Positions 55,126 through 61,703 of a DNA stretch of 64,000 bases are shown here, piece after piece. The notes beneath the pieces were generated by a model that had not been told where the DNA came from, searched no databases, and saw only the letters and a program-made list of their open reading frames with translations. The position numbers were made by a program, and so were the translations under genes. Numbering within the stretch: the first letter of the stretch is position 1; each line of letters begins with the position of its first letter. This stretch comes from Candidatus Wolframiiraptor gerlachensis (GTDB taxonomy: Archaea > Thermoproteota > Nitrososphaeria_A > Caldarchaeales > Wolframiiraptoraceae), in NCBI GenBank assembly GCA_021323375.2, contig JAJPCT020000023.1:35803-99802 (forward strand), written 5' to 3'.

Positions 55126-55137
55126 CCATAAATATTA
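55126..55137 (-). promoter_or_regulatory. TATA-like box of the rpoB-rpoA-rpl30e-nusA operon
   Basis: Minus-strand TAATATTTATGG centred about 37 nt before the rpoB ATG, in the 108-nt gap after rpoH. It implies the four-gene operon can be transcribed apart from rpoH. Confidence 0.45.
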
Positions 55138-55203
55138 CACTCGAGGCTATCACTTTCCCAATCCCCCTCCTCCACCCCCTAGCTTTAACTCTTTCCATGA
55201 GCC

Positions 55204-55476
55204 TTACTCCTCTGCCGGAACAACATGCCTGTAATAAACCGCTTTACCTGCTGTCGGCGAGTCCCTTATAATCTCGATTATATCGCCAGGCTTGGCACCG
55301 AGAAGCTTGACAACAGGATCGGAGGCCAGTATACTCGGAAGCTGATGAGGCTTAACACCATATTTTCTCAGGACCTGCTCAGCCTCCTCCGGAGACAATA
55401 TCCTATGCTTGGGGACTAGAAAGTGATCCAAGATTGAGGGCTCCTCTGAGGGAGGGGATTCCTTCTTCTTAGACAT
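55204..55476 (-). CDS. rpoH: DNA-directed RNA polymerase subunit H (Rpb5 C-terminal domain)
   Basis: Small RNA polymerase subunit of 90 residues from ATG 55476 (MSKKKESPP). Signatures: [20 protein letters not shown], a [18 protein letters not shown] stretch, and [20 protein letters not shown]. An in-frame ATG at 55518 would add 14 residues, but a TATA-like sequence (CACTTATTAGG, minus strand near 55530-55540) places transcription start at or after it, so I prefer the internal ATG. First of the RNA polymerase gene group. Confidence 0.93.
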   Translation of the reverse strand: MSKKKESPPSEEPSILDHFLVPKHRILSPEEAEQVLRKYGVKPHQLPSILASDPVVKLLGAKPGDIIEIIRDSPTAGKAVYYRHVVPAEE

Positions 55477-55618
55477 CTTTCCGCGGGAAGACTCTCTAGG
55501 AGACAAGACATAAACCATACTCCGCCGCCGCCTAATAAGTGTAAGTCCAGCTATAGGGGGCTCGAGTCGTAATCCCGCGAAAAGGATAGAAGACCATCAT
55601 TTCCATGATGAATATGTT

Positions 55619-56845
55619 GTGAAGGTTAGCAGGAGGATTGTGACGATAAATCGTGAAAGATGCGTTAAATGCGGCTTCTGTGAAAGTGTTAGCATATGTC
55701 ATGGTGGAGGGAAGTGTATCGGCTGCCTAGCCTGCTACTATGCATGTCCCTATGAGGCTAGGGTTCTGAGGCTTGAGGAGGTCGAATGCGGGCTGATTAA
55801 GATAACTGTTGATGGTGTTGAGTATGCTGTCCCTGAGGGCTTTAGTGTTAAGGAGGCCTTAGAGGCTATTGGCATCAAGTTCGTGGAGCCGGGGTCGAAG
55901 GGCTTAACCGCTCCATGCGGCCTTGGGGGATGCTGGGCGTGCGCAGTCCTGATAGATGGCGGCCTCGAGAGAGCTTGCATAACCCCTGTTAAATATGGTA
56001 TGAGGGTTGAGCTTGATGTGGAGGGTGTGGAGCCGCTGAGGATTGTTCATGGCCCCCAGCCGCATAGAATCGGTGGAAAGGCTACACCATGGTGGGAGGT
56101 TGATGGGGTGAGATATGTTGAGGCGGCAATCTGGCTCGCGGGCTGCAACCTAAGATGCCCCCAATGCCAGAATTATCACGTGACATATGATAATTCGAGT
56201 AGGCCGATGACGCCGCTTGAGGCCGCTAGAAGATTGACTGTGTGCAGGAAGGTCTATGGCACATCCGGCCTCGCGGTGAGTGGCGGGGAGCCGACACTTA
56301 ACAGGAGATGGCTAATAGAATTCTTCAGGTGTCTCAGGAACATGAATCCGGGGGCGCGGCTCCACCTAGATAGTAATGGGACGATACTGACGAGGAGTTA
56401 TGTTGATGAGCTGGTTGAGGCGGGGTGCAATAATATCGGGATCGAGCCTAAGGCTATCAGGCTGGAGACCTACATGGGGATAACTGGGATAAGAGATGAG
56501 GAGCTCGCGAAGAGATATCTTGAGAACTCGTGGAACATCCTCGAGTATGTTGTTTCAAGCTACTCAGATAGGGTCTATGTTGGGGCTGGCTTCGCGTATA
56601 ACCCGGCATGGATGTCTCTCGAGGAGGTTGCGGAGATAGGTGATAGAATCGCGTCAATAGATCCAAGGCTTCAGGTGACCGTGCTCGACTATTTCCCCAT
56701 ATTTAGGAGGAGGGATATCAGAAGACCCGCCGTGAGCATGATGCTCGAGGTGAAGAGGGTGCTTGAGGAGAGGGGCCTGAGGACCGTCATAGTCCAGACG
56801 AGCGTGGGGCATTTCGGGCCCGGGGGGCGCGCCACCCCCTACTAG
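55619..56845 (+). CDS. radical SAM protein with N-terminal ferredoxin and [2Fe-2S] domains
   Basis: 408 residues with three kinds of Fe-S site in order. Residues 1-50: ferredoxin-like with CVKCGFC (C15, C18, C21) plus C27, then C33, C36, C39, C43-P, enough for two [4Fe-4S] clusters. Residues 60-140: beta-grasp [2Fe-2S] domain with C100-x4-C105-x2-C108-x11-C120. Residues 165-400: radical SAM barrel with C176-x3-C180-x2-C183 (CNLRCPQC) and the SGGEPT SAM-binding motif, closest in feel to the pyruvate formate-lyase activase and AmmeMemoRadiSam groups. No glycyl-radical enzyme lies next to it. Substrate unknown. GTG 55619 is the start; the gene is divergent from rpoH. Confidence 0.82.
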   Translation: MKVSRRIVTINRERCVKCGFCESVSICHGGGKCIGCLACYYACPYEARVLRLEEVECGLIKITVDGVEYAVPEGFSVKEALEAIGIKFVEPGSKGLTAPCGLGGCWACAVLIDGGLERACITPVKYGMRVELDVEGVEPLRIVHGPQPHRIGGKATPWWEVDGVRYVEAAIWLAGCNLRCPQCQNYHVTYDNSSRPMTPLEAARRLTVCRKVYGTSGLAVSGGEPTLNRRWLIEFFRCLRNMNPGARLHLDSNGTILTRSYVDELVEAGCNNIGIEPKAIRLETYMGITGIRDEELAKRYLENSWNILEYVVSSYSDRVYVGAGFAYNPAWMSLEEVAEIGDRIASIDPRLQVTVLDYFPIFRRRDIRRPAVSMMLEVKRVLEERGLRTVIVQTSVGHFGPGGRATPY

Positions 56846-56902
56846 CGGGTGTATTTTTGGCCATAAACCATTAATCCCATAATAGCATCTATCTCTCCCC
56901 GG

Positions 56903-58135
56903 ATGGAGCAGGGGGGTTGGAGAGGCATCTACAGGGAGATTGCCAAGATGGTTCCCCGAGGGGGTAGGATAAGCAGGGAGCTGGTGGAAGAGGTTGCCGA
57001 GAAGCTTGATGAGATGAAGAGGCTATTCGTCAGAGAGGCTGCTGGAAGCGAGCTCGCCAAAGTCCATGAGTGGTGTAGAATGTTGAGGGAAGCCTCGGAG
57101 AGCATTAAGGGGAGGCTTGGATTATCAGAGATAATATTCCCGAGGGAGCTCAGGAGCTTTCTAGAGGATCCGGAAGCGCACCTGAGAAAGAAGCTCTTCA
57201 TCTACGCCATGGATCTCGCTAGGAAGAGGATTGGTGTCAGGTCGTTTGAGGAGAGGGCTCAGCGTGCAGTCCAAACCTCGCTACAAACCAATCTTAGGAG
57301 CATATACCAATCATGGGTTTTTCTCGTGATGCTTGAGGAGCTGGCTCTCGATGGCGGCCACCTAATCTACCCGGAGCATGGGTGCTTGAGCTTGGAGCGG
57401 AGTGGGAGGCAGAGGCTGGCATCAATACCGCCGAATGCGATAATAGAAACAGGACACGGCGTTTTGAGCTTCTTCCTAGAAGCGCCGAGGCCGATAGCAT
57501 GGGAGGATACTAGAGATCTGAAGAGGGCTTGGAAGCTCTACAAGGCGATGAGGCCCGACATACTAGTCTATGGCGGGAGGATCATGAATATACTGGATGA
57601 GGGGAGTGATCCTCCAATAAGGAGGCCGGACGTGATAATAGAGTGCAAGGAGCTTGAGGATTGGCATAAGAGGGTTCGGGAGCTGAAGAGGGGTGATAGG
57701 CCCCTCTCCGCCGAGGAATGGAGGTGGATGTGGCTTCAGGGGCTCTGGAGGGGGCTTGGGAGAGAGCTTGGAGCGAGGATAAGGCCCGAGGAGATCCAGC
57801 TTGATCAAGATGAGAGGATACGATTAAAGGAGCCTGAGCTCGTGAAGATGTACATGAGGCTATATAAGCCGAGGGAGATGCTGCTGATAACTAGATGCGA
57901 GACCCCGGGGGACGTGAAAAGGGACTTGGAGCTTGAGGGGATAATGGTCATAGATGATGTGCAGTTCGATCGGGCAAGACTTAAGGATGCCTCGAGGATG
58001 TTGCTAAGCTACGCGGAGCCGGCGGAGGACATCATTATACTGAGGGGGGAGCTAGTGAGGCTTATCAGGGCGAAGTCAAGACTCCATAGAAAGAGCCCCG
58101 AGAAGCTAATATGGGAGGCCATCACAGCCCTCTAA
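56903..58135 (+). CDS. uncharacterised protein with a PD-(D/E)XK nuclease-like motif
   Basis: 410 residues. N-terminal 130 residues are helical and charged. The middle has MRPDILVY (P218-D219) followed about 26 residues later by RPDVIIECKE (E247-x-K249), the spacing and strand pattern of PD-(D/E)XK nucleases, with helices after it (EEWRWMWLQGLWRGLGREL). The last 100 residues repeat an alpha/beta pattern (REMLLITRCETP ... GIMVIDDVQFD), a possible second small domain. I do not recognise a named family. It lies 57 nt after the radical SAM gene on the same strand and precedes the tRNA/homing endonuclease region. Nuclease activity is inference from motif only. Confidence 0.62.
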   Translation: MEQGGWRGIYREIAKMVPRGGRISRELVEEVAEKLDEMKRLFVREAAGSELAKVHEWCRMLREASESIKGRLGLSEIIFPRELRSFLEDPEAHLRKKLFIYAMDLARKRIGVRSFEERAQRAVQTSLQTNLRSIYQSWVFLVMLEELALDGGHLIYPEHGCLSLERSGRQRLASIPPNAIIETGHGVLSFFLEAPRPIAWEDTRDLKRAWKLYKAMRPDILVYGGRIMNILDEGSDPPIRRPDVIIECKELEDWHKRVRELKRGDRPLSAEEWRWMWLQGLWRGLGRELGARIRPEEIQLDQDERIRLKEPELVKMYMRLYKPREMLLITRCETPGDVKRDLELEGIMVIDDVQFDRARLKDASRMLLSYAEPAEDIIILRGELVRLIRAKSRLHRKSPEKLIWEAITAL

Positions 58136-58260
58136 ACAATTGACGAGACGACTCATCCCTTTCAAGCATCATCATCAAGGTCAGAAGCCGGACTCAAATC
58201 ATCGTCACGAGAGAAACCAACATGCCCCTATTTCTAGATAAGCCTCATAAAGCATCTTTG

Positions 58261-58291
58261 CGGGCCCGGCGGGCTTTGAACCCGCGACCCC
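58261..58291 (-). tRNA. orphan tRNA 3' half (T arm and 3' acceptor strand)
   Basis: The minus strand reads a perfect T arm GCGGG-TTCAAAG-CCCGC (58285-58269), then a 3' acceptor strand CGGGCCC (58268-58262) and discriminator G (58261); CCA is not encoded. A 5' half beginning GGGCCCG should pair with it, but I see none on the minus strand within 1.5 kb upstream or just downstream. The T stem differs from that of tRNA-Lys at 60168, so it is not a copy of that gene's end. Upstream minus-strand sequence (58292-58424) can fold: CTATAC and CCTCT (near 58418-58402) pair with AGAGG and GTATAG (58304-58294). It is either a remnant, the end of a tRNA with a very large or unusual intron, or the 3' half of a trans-split tRNA. 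Confidence 0.5.
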
Positions 58292-58432
58292 CACTATACC
58301 CTCTCATTTAACGGCTTCATAAGCGGCCTCTTTAATAGTAACTTGACTCCTCTAACCCTCCCCTCAACCCCTATACACATCCCTCCCACCACCTCATTCA
58401 TAGAGGGTTATTGTATAGTAGTGTCTAACCGC

Positions 58433-58767
58433 TCAGTATGGCGGGATGAGGCGGTTTAGCAATCTCTCACGTAAGGCGAGGCGTTTCGCGATCCTCCAGG
58501 CCTCCTCCTTCTCGCTCCACTCATAGTAGTAGGGCGTATGCCTGAAGACTAATACTATGAACCTCTCATCATCCCTGTCCCGGCAATGCCATACCTGAAC
58601 CTCTCCCCAGGATCAAGGACATACCTTCTATCAACGTGGCAGATGTCGTGCCCGCTCTCCCGGCGCTCTCGGGGAATCTCGACCCAAAGCCTCTTAATCT
58701 CCTCCAGCTCACGTATCCCCCTCAGATCCGTAACCCGGCCCCCAACAAGCCTTACACACGCCCTCCT
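58433..58767 (-). pseudogene. frameshifted remnant of a small gene
   Basis: Two overlapping minus-strand frames together read like one protein of about 110 residues. The first (open 58767-58558) gives GIRELEEIKRLWVEIPRERR and DICHVDRRYVLDPGERFR; the second (open 58612-58433) continues WHCRDRDDERFIVLVFRHTP and YYYEWSEKEEAWRIAKRL before TGA at 58433-58435. The frame change must lie between about 58612 and 58558. Neither frame has a good start, and the likely start region (58760-58790) has a further stop. Function unknown. Programmed frameshifting or two small genes are less likely alternatives. Confidence 0.5.
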
Positions 58768-58908
58768 TTATCCCTTTAGGTCCATCCCGAGAATGAGAAA
58801 GAGGGGGCGTTATGAGGCCTTATTCATCCTCCGGGAATATCTCGTCCCCCAGATATATGCCATCCTCCACAAGCCATTCATCGAAGACGAGAACCCTCCT
58901 GGGGAGGG

Positions 58909-59235
58909 GTGGAGTTGAGAAAAATATTGAAGGATGTCGAGCGCTATAGCGACGCGTTCGCGGAGCTCGGGCCCGGGGCCTTAAGCGACTTAAGGAATCT
59001 CGTGGACTGTGTTGGCGGCTTCCTTGATCTGCTGGCGGATCCAAGGACGGACTTCAGGGTCAAGCTGATGGACTATGCCAAGATCAGAGATGATGTGTTC
59101 GAGTTCTGCCGGTTCTACGCCGGGTGGCTGGGAAATCCGCTGATGGAGAGGCTGAAGCATGAGATTTACAATTTATTGGAGGAGGCCATAGGCTGGTGGG
59201 GGGAGCAGGAAGCCCTTGACGCTATGGGGGTGTGA
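58909..59235 (+). CDS. small helical protein ahead of the homing endonuclease
   Basis: 108 residues from GTG 58909, preceded by GGGGAGG. Wholly helical and acidic in character: KILKDVERYSDAFAELGPGA, LVDCVGGFLDLLADPRTD, YAKIRDDVFEFCRFYAGWLG and a C-terminal HEIYNLLEEAIGWWGEQEAL. No catalytic or metal motif. I do not recognise it. Its stop overlaps the start of the LAGLIDADG gene as GTGA, so the two are probably translated together, which suggests a joint role or joint mobility. Confidence 0.6.
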   Translation: MELRKILKDVERYSDAFAELGPGALSDLRNLVDCVGGFLDLLADPRTDFRVKLMDYAKIRDDVFEFCRFYAGWLGNPLMERLKHEIYNLLEEAIGWWGEQEALDAMGV

Positions 59236-60068
59236 GGATGTTGAGGAGGTATAGGGGTCTTGAGGAGAGGTTTAGGCTCTATGATGAGGTTATGAGGTTA
59301 AGAGAGCTGGGCCTCGGATATAATCAGATAGCGAGGGTCATCGAGGAGAGATACGGCGTCTCGCTGAGCACCGGCATGATATGCAATTGGGTTAGGGGCA
59401 GATACCACCCGCTTGAGAGGTGTAACAGGATAGTTGGGGGGCCTGGGTTGGCTTATGTTATTAGTGGATGGCTCGGAGATGGAAAGCTCGGCCGTGACAA
59501 GAGGAACTATAAACATTATGTTAAGCTGGGGGTGAGCGACTATGACTTTGTCGAGGAGTGGGGTCGATGTCTCGCCGAGGCTCTCGGCAGGTCGAAGCCA
59601 TATAAGCCGAGATGGGATGATAAATATGAGAGGTGGGAAGTCAGAGGATCTAGCATACTCCTATACAGCCTGTTGAAGAGGGCTAAGGGGGATCCCTGGA
59701 TCCTAATGCCCTATCTCGAGAAATATCCTAGGGAGGCATGCAGAGGATTCTTCGACGCGGAGGGATGGGTTGACGTAGCGGGCCATTGTATTGGAGCAGG
59801 TAACACGGATCCCGGTATCATTAATCTGTTCAATGAGCTTCTCGGAAAGCTCGGCATTAACTGCAAAGTATATCGACGCCGTCGGAAAGATCTTTTCTTC
59901 ATAAGTCCAAGAACCGGTAAAGTCTGCAGGCGTAACAGCAAGTTCATAATACACTTAGTGATATTTGGGGAGGAGAATATTCTGAGGTTTGCCGAAGAGG
60001 TCGGATTTACCATCGCTAGGAAGCGGGCAGCATTAACAGAGCTAGTGAGAAGATATCGCGGATGCTAA
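59232..60068 (+). CDS. free-standing LAGLIDADG endonuclease-like protein with N-terminal HTH
   Basis: 278 residues. Residues 12-62 form a helix-turn-helix (RLRELGLGYNQIARVIEERY, then STGMICNWVRGRYHP) of the kind common at the start of archaeal LAGLIDADG proteins. Two dodecapeptide-like motifs follow: LAYVISGWLGDG (73-84, D83) and CRGFFDAEGWVD (170-181, D175/E177), both with the acidic residue needed for DNA cleavage. It is not inserted in a protein or an obvious rRNA intron; a tRNA-Lys lies 100 nt downstream on the other strand. GTG 59232 overlaps the previous gene; ATG 59238 is an alternative. It may be an active homing endonuclease, a maturase or a domesticated DNA-binding protein. Confidence 0.8.
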   Translation: MRMLRRYRGLEERFRLYDEVMRLRELGLGYNQIARVIEERYGVSLSTGMICNWVRGRYHPLERCNRIVGGPGLAYVISGWLGDGKLGRDKRNYKHYVKLGVSDYDFVEEWGRCLAEALGRSKPYKPRWDDKYERWEVRGSSILLYSLLKRAKGDPWILMPYLEKYPREACRGFFDAEGWVDVAGHCIGAGNTDPGIINLFNELLGKLGINCKVYRRRRKDLFFISPRTGKVCRRNSKFIIHLVIFGEENILRFAEEVGFTIARKRAALTELVRRYRGC

Positions 60069-60167
60069 GGACAACGACGAAGCCCCTCCCTACCTCCACC
60101 CCTTTTATATCCCAGTTTTTCACGTACACCTCATATCTCGCATAATTCAGGTTTATGGGGGTGGATT

Positions 60168-60281
60168 CGGGCCCGCCGGGATTTGAACCCGGGACGTCCG
60201 GGTTTCTCCCTCCGGGTTTCTCCGGGCCTCCTCCAGAATCGTTAAAAGCCCGGCGCTCTATCCTGGCTGAGCTACGGGCCC
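60168..60281 (-). tRNA. tRNA-Lys (anticodon TTT) with intron
   Basis: Complete minus-strand cloverleaf: acceptor GGGCCCG (60281-60275) with CGGGCCC (60175-60169), D arm GCTC/GAGC, anticodon stem CCGGG (60253-60249) and CCCGG (60202-60198), loop CTTTTAA, variable ACGTC, T arm CCGGG-TTCAAAT-CCCGG, discriminator G; CCA not encoded. A 39-nt intron (60242-60204) interrupts after position 37, the canonical archaeal site. TTCT near its 5' end can pair with AGAA at its 3' end, helping form the splice motif. The exact edges are ambiguous because the 3' splice region is duplicated inside the intron. Confidence 0.93.
60197..60223. repeat. tandem 13-nt repeat across the tRNA-Lys intron 3' end
   Basis: TCCGGGTTTCTCC occurs at 60197-60209 and again at 60211-60223, one base apart. 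The first copy contains the 3' anticodon-stem strand, A38 and the end of the intron; the second lies wholly in the intron. A third partial copy (TCCGGG, 60221-60226) follows. The intron therefore holds a decoy of the true 3' exon start. Confidence 0.85.
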
Positions 60282-60310
60282 AACTCCGGTGCTCTGCATT
60301 CCCCCGGAGG

Positions 60311-60341
60311 AATATATAGTTATGCGGAGCATTATGCTCCG
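60311..60341 (-). promoter_or_regulatory. tRNA-Lys TATA box next to an 8-bp palindrome
   Basis: Minus-strand ACTATATATT (60320-60311) lies about 30-40 nt before G1 of tRNA-Lys, fitting a promoter. Directly upstream, CGGAGCAT-T-ATGCTCCG (60325-60341) is a perfect 8-bp inverted repeat between the stop of the glycosyltransferase gene and the tRNA promoter; it may be a terminator hairpin for the former or a protein site. Confidence 0.45.
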
Positions 60342-60359
60342 GGGAGGCTTGTATGCTAG

Positions 60360-61703
60360 TTATCTCGGCTTCTCCACCGTTGCCCATTTGACCCCTCTTC
60401 CAATATGCTTCGTCTTTTCCCAAAATACATCCTTGAATATTTCTTGGTAGAATGCTCTTATCGCTGCAAGGGGCATCATGAAGTTCATGTAGAATATCAT
60501 GTGTGGCAGGTATTTAATTAGTGTCTTAGTCGTCCCCATTCCTTCGAGCATCGCACCCTTTATCCAAGTGTAGTAGTAGATTATGTTGAATGCTAGTGGG
60601 AGTATCGCCCACCATGGGAATAGGTTTGCGGTTAAGTTGAGCGGAATTATCCCGAAGTATTCTAGGAGCCAGTATATGGTGAGCGAATATGCCATCCAGT
60701 TTAGGACGACTATTATGGGCGCTATGAGCATCGAGATTATTGATAGGGATTTGAGGATACCGAGCCTCCCTATCACAGGCGGCCTAATGAGCATCCTAGC
60801 ATATTTCTCGAGGCTTTGAATCCATCCTCTAAACCATCTCGTCCTCTGCCTTAGCCAAGCTTTGAATGTTATTGGAGCCTCCTCCCAGTGTCTCGCATCT
60901 ATGACAACCACCTTTCTTCCAGACAGGTAGAATCTGACTGCGATCTCAGCGTCCTCGGCGAGGTTTAATGGATCCCATCTACCCACCTCACTTATCGCTG
61001 ATCTCCTTATGTAGTTCCCCGTGCCGCCGAGTGGGGTGAAGAGACCCAGTCTCGACCTACCATTTAACATGACCCTGAACCACCCGGCATACTCCATGGA
61101 GAATATTCTCGTTATCCAGTTATCTGTCTCATTGCTTATCCTGAGTATTGCTTGGACGGAGTCCATTTGATGATCCTCGATCGCCGAGGCGATCTTGAGG
61201 AATGTGTCCGCATCCGGTATATCCTCGACATCAACTATTCCTATTATGTCTCCTCTGCAGAGTGCTAGCGAGTCGTTTAACGCGCTCGGCTTCGTCGGGA
61301 AATATTCTCTCCTTATTAGCGGCAGCACCCTTCCTGGATAAACCTGTGCATACCAGATCGCGACCCTCTCGCCAATAGGATCCTCTGTTACAACTATTAT
61401 CTCCTTCCGGTCTAATGGATACTCTACATTGTTTAGACAGACCTCGATTGTTCTCGGGAGTATCGGCTCATCCCTGGCCGGGATTATGAGGGAGATCCTT
61501 GGATATGTTTTAGGCCTCGTGCCGGGGTTTACCGGCCTCTTTACGCCGGCCGCGAGTATGATTATGTGGTAGATGCCCCAGAAGATGTAGGCTATTGTCA
61601 GGCCATATGCGATGAATAGGAGCACCTGCCTCGGGTAGATGATCAGCAGGAGTATTATCGCGATAAGGGATACTATGAAGATTGCCGGCTTAATGCCTCT
61701 CAT
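60360..61703 (-). CDS. membrane GT2 glycosyltransferase (cellulose/hyaluronan synthase-like)
   Basis: Processive-type family 2 glycosyltransferase of 447 residues. Two N-terminal transmembrane helices (AIFIVSLIAIILLLIIYP and LLFIAYGLTIAYIFWGIYH), cytosolic GT-A domain with ISLIIPARDEP, DxD-like IVDVEDIPDAD (about 150-160), TPLGGTGNYIRR, the acidic AEDAEIAVRF, and QRTRWFRGW (Q-x-x-R-W, about 284-290), then further transmembrane helices (about 310-335, 345-365, 400-420). It should polymerise or add sugar at the membrane; the donor is unknown. Its start overlaps the TackOD1-like gene by 14 nt, so the two are probably one functional unit. Confidence 0.9.
   Translation of the reverse strand: MRGIKPAIFIVSLIAIILLLIIYPRQVLLFIAYGLTIAYIFWGIYHIIILAAGVKRPVNPGTRPKTYPRISLIIPARDEPILPRTIEVCLNNVEYPLDRKEIIVVTEDPIGERVAIWYAQVYPGRVLPLIRREYFPTKPSALNDSLALCRGDIIGIVDVEDIPDADTFLKIASAIEDHQMDSVQAILRISNETDNWITRIFSMEYAGWFRVMLNGRSRLGLFTPLGGTGNYIRRSAISEVGRWDPLNLAEDAEIAVRFYLSGRKVVVIDARHWEEAPITFKAWLRQRTRWFRGWIQSLEKYARMLIRPPVIGRLGILKSLSIISMLIAPIIVVLNWMAYSLTIYWLLEYFGIIPLNLTANLFPWWAILPLAFNIIYYYTWIKGAMLEGMGTTKTLIKYLPHMIFYMNFMMPLAAIRAFYQEIFKDVFWEKTKHIGRGVKWATVEKPR

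Noticed and set aside
55095..55204. rpoH as a strict operon member with rpoB
   Set aside because: A 108-nt gap with a TATA-like box separates them, so co-transcription is possible but not shown.
58165..58210. Possible C/D box guide RNA on the minus strand (CGATGA, CTGA, TGATGA boxes with a 14-nt spacer)
   Set aside because: The C box deviates and no final D box (CTGA) follows the C' box at a normal distance, so the set is incomplete. Small-RNA data would decide.
58586..58918. Plus-strand open frame in the 58.4-58.9 kb gap
   Set aside because: Ser/Arg/Leu-rich antisense reading of the broken minus-strand gene; no start signal.
58261..60192. att-site pair flanking an integrated element (similar T-arm ends at 58261 and 60168)
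   Set aside because: The similarity is what any two tRNA 3' ends share; the T stems differ, so there is no exact direct repeat.
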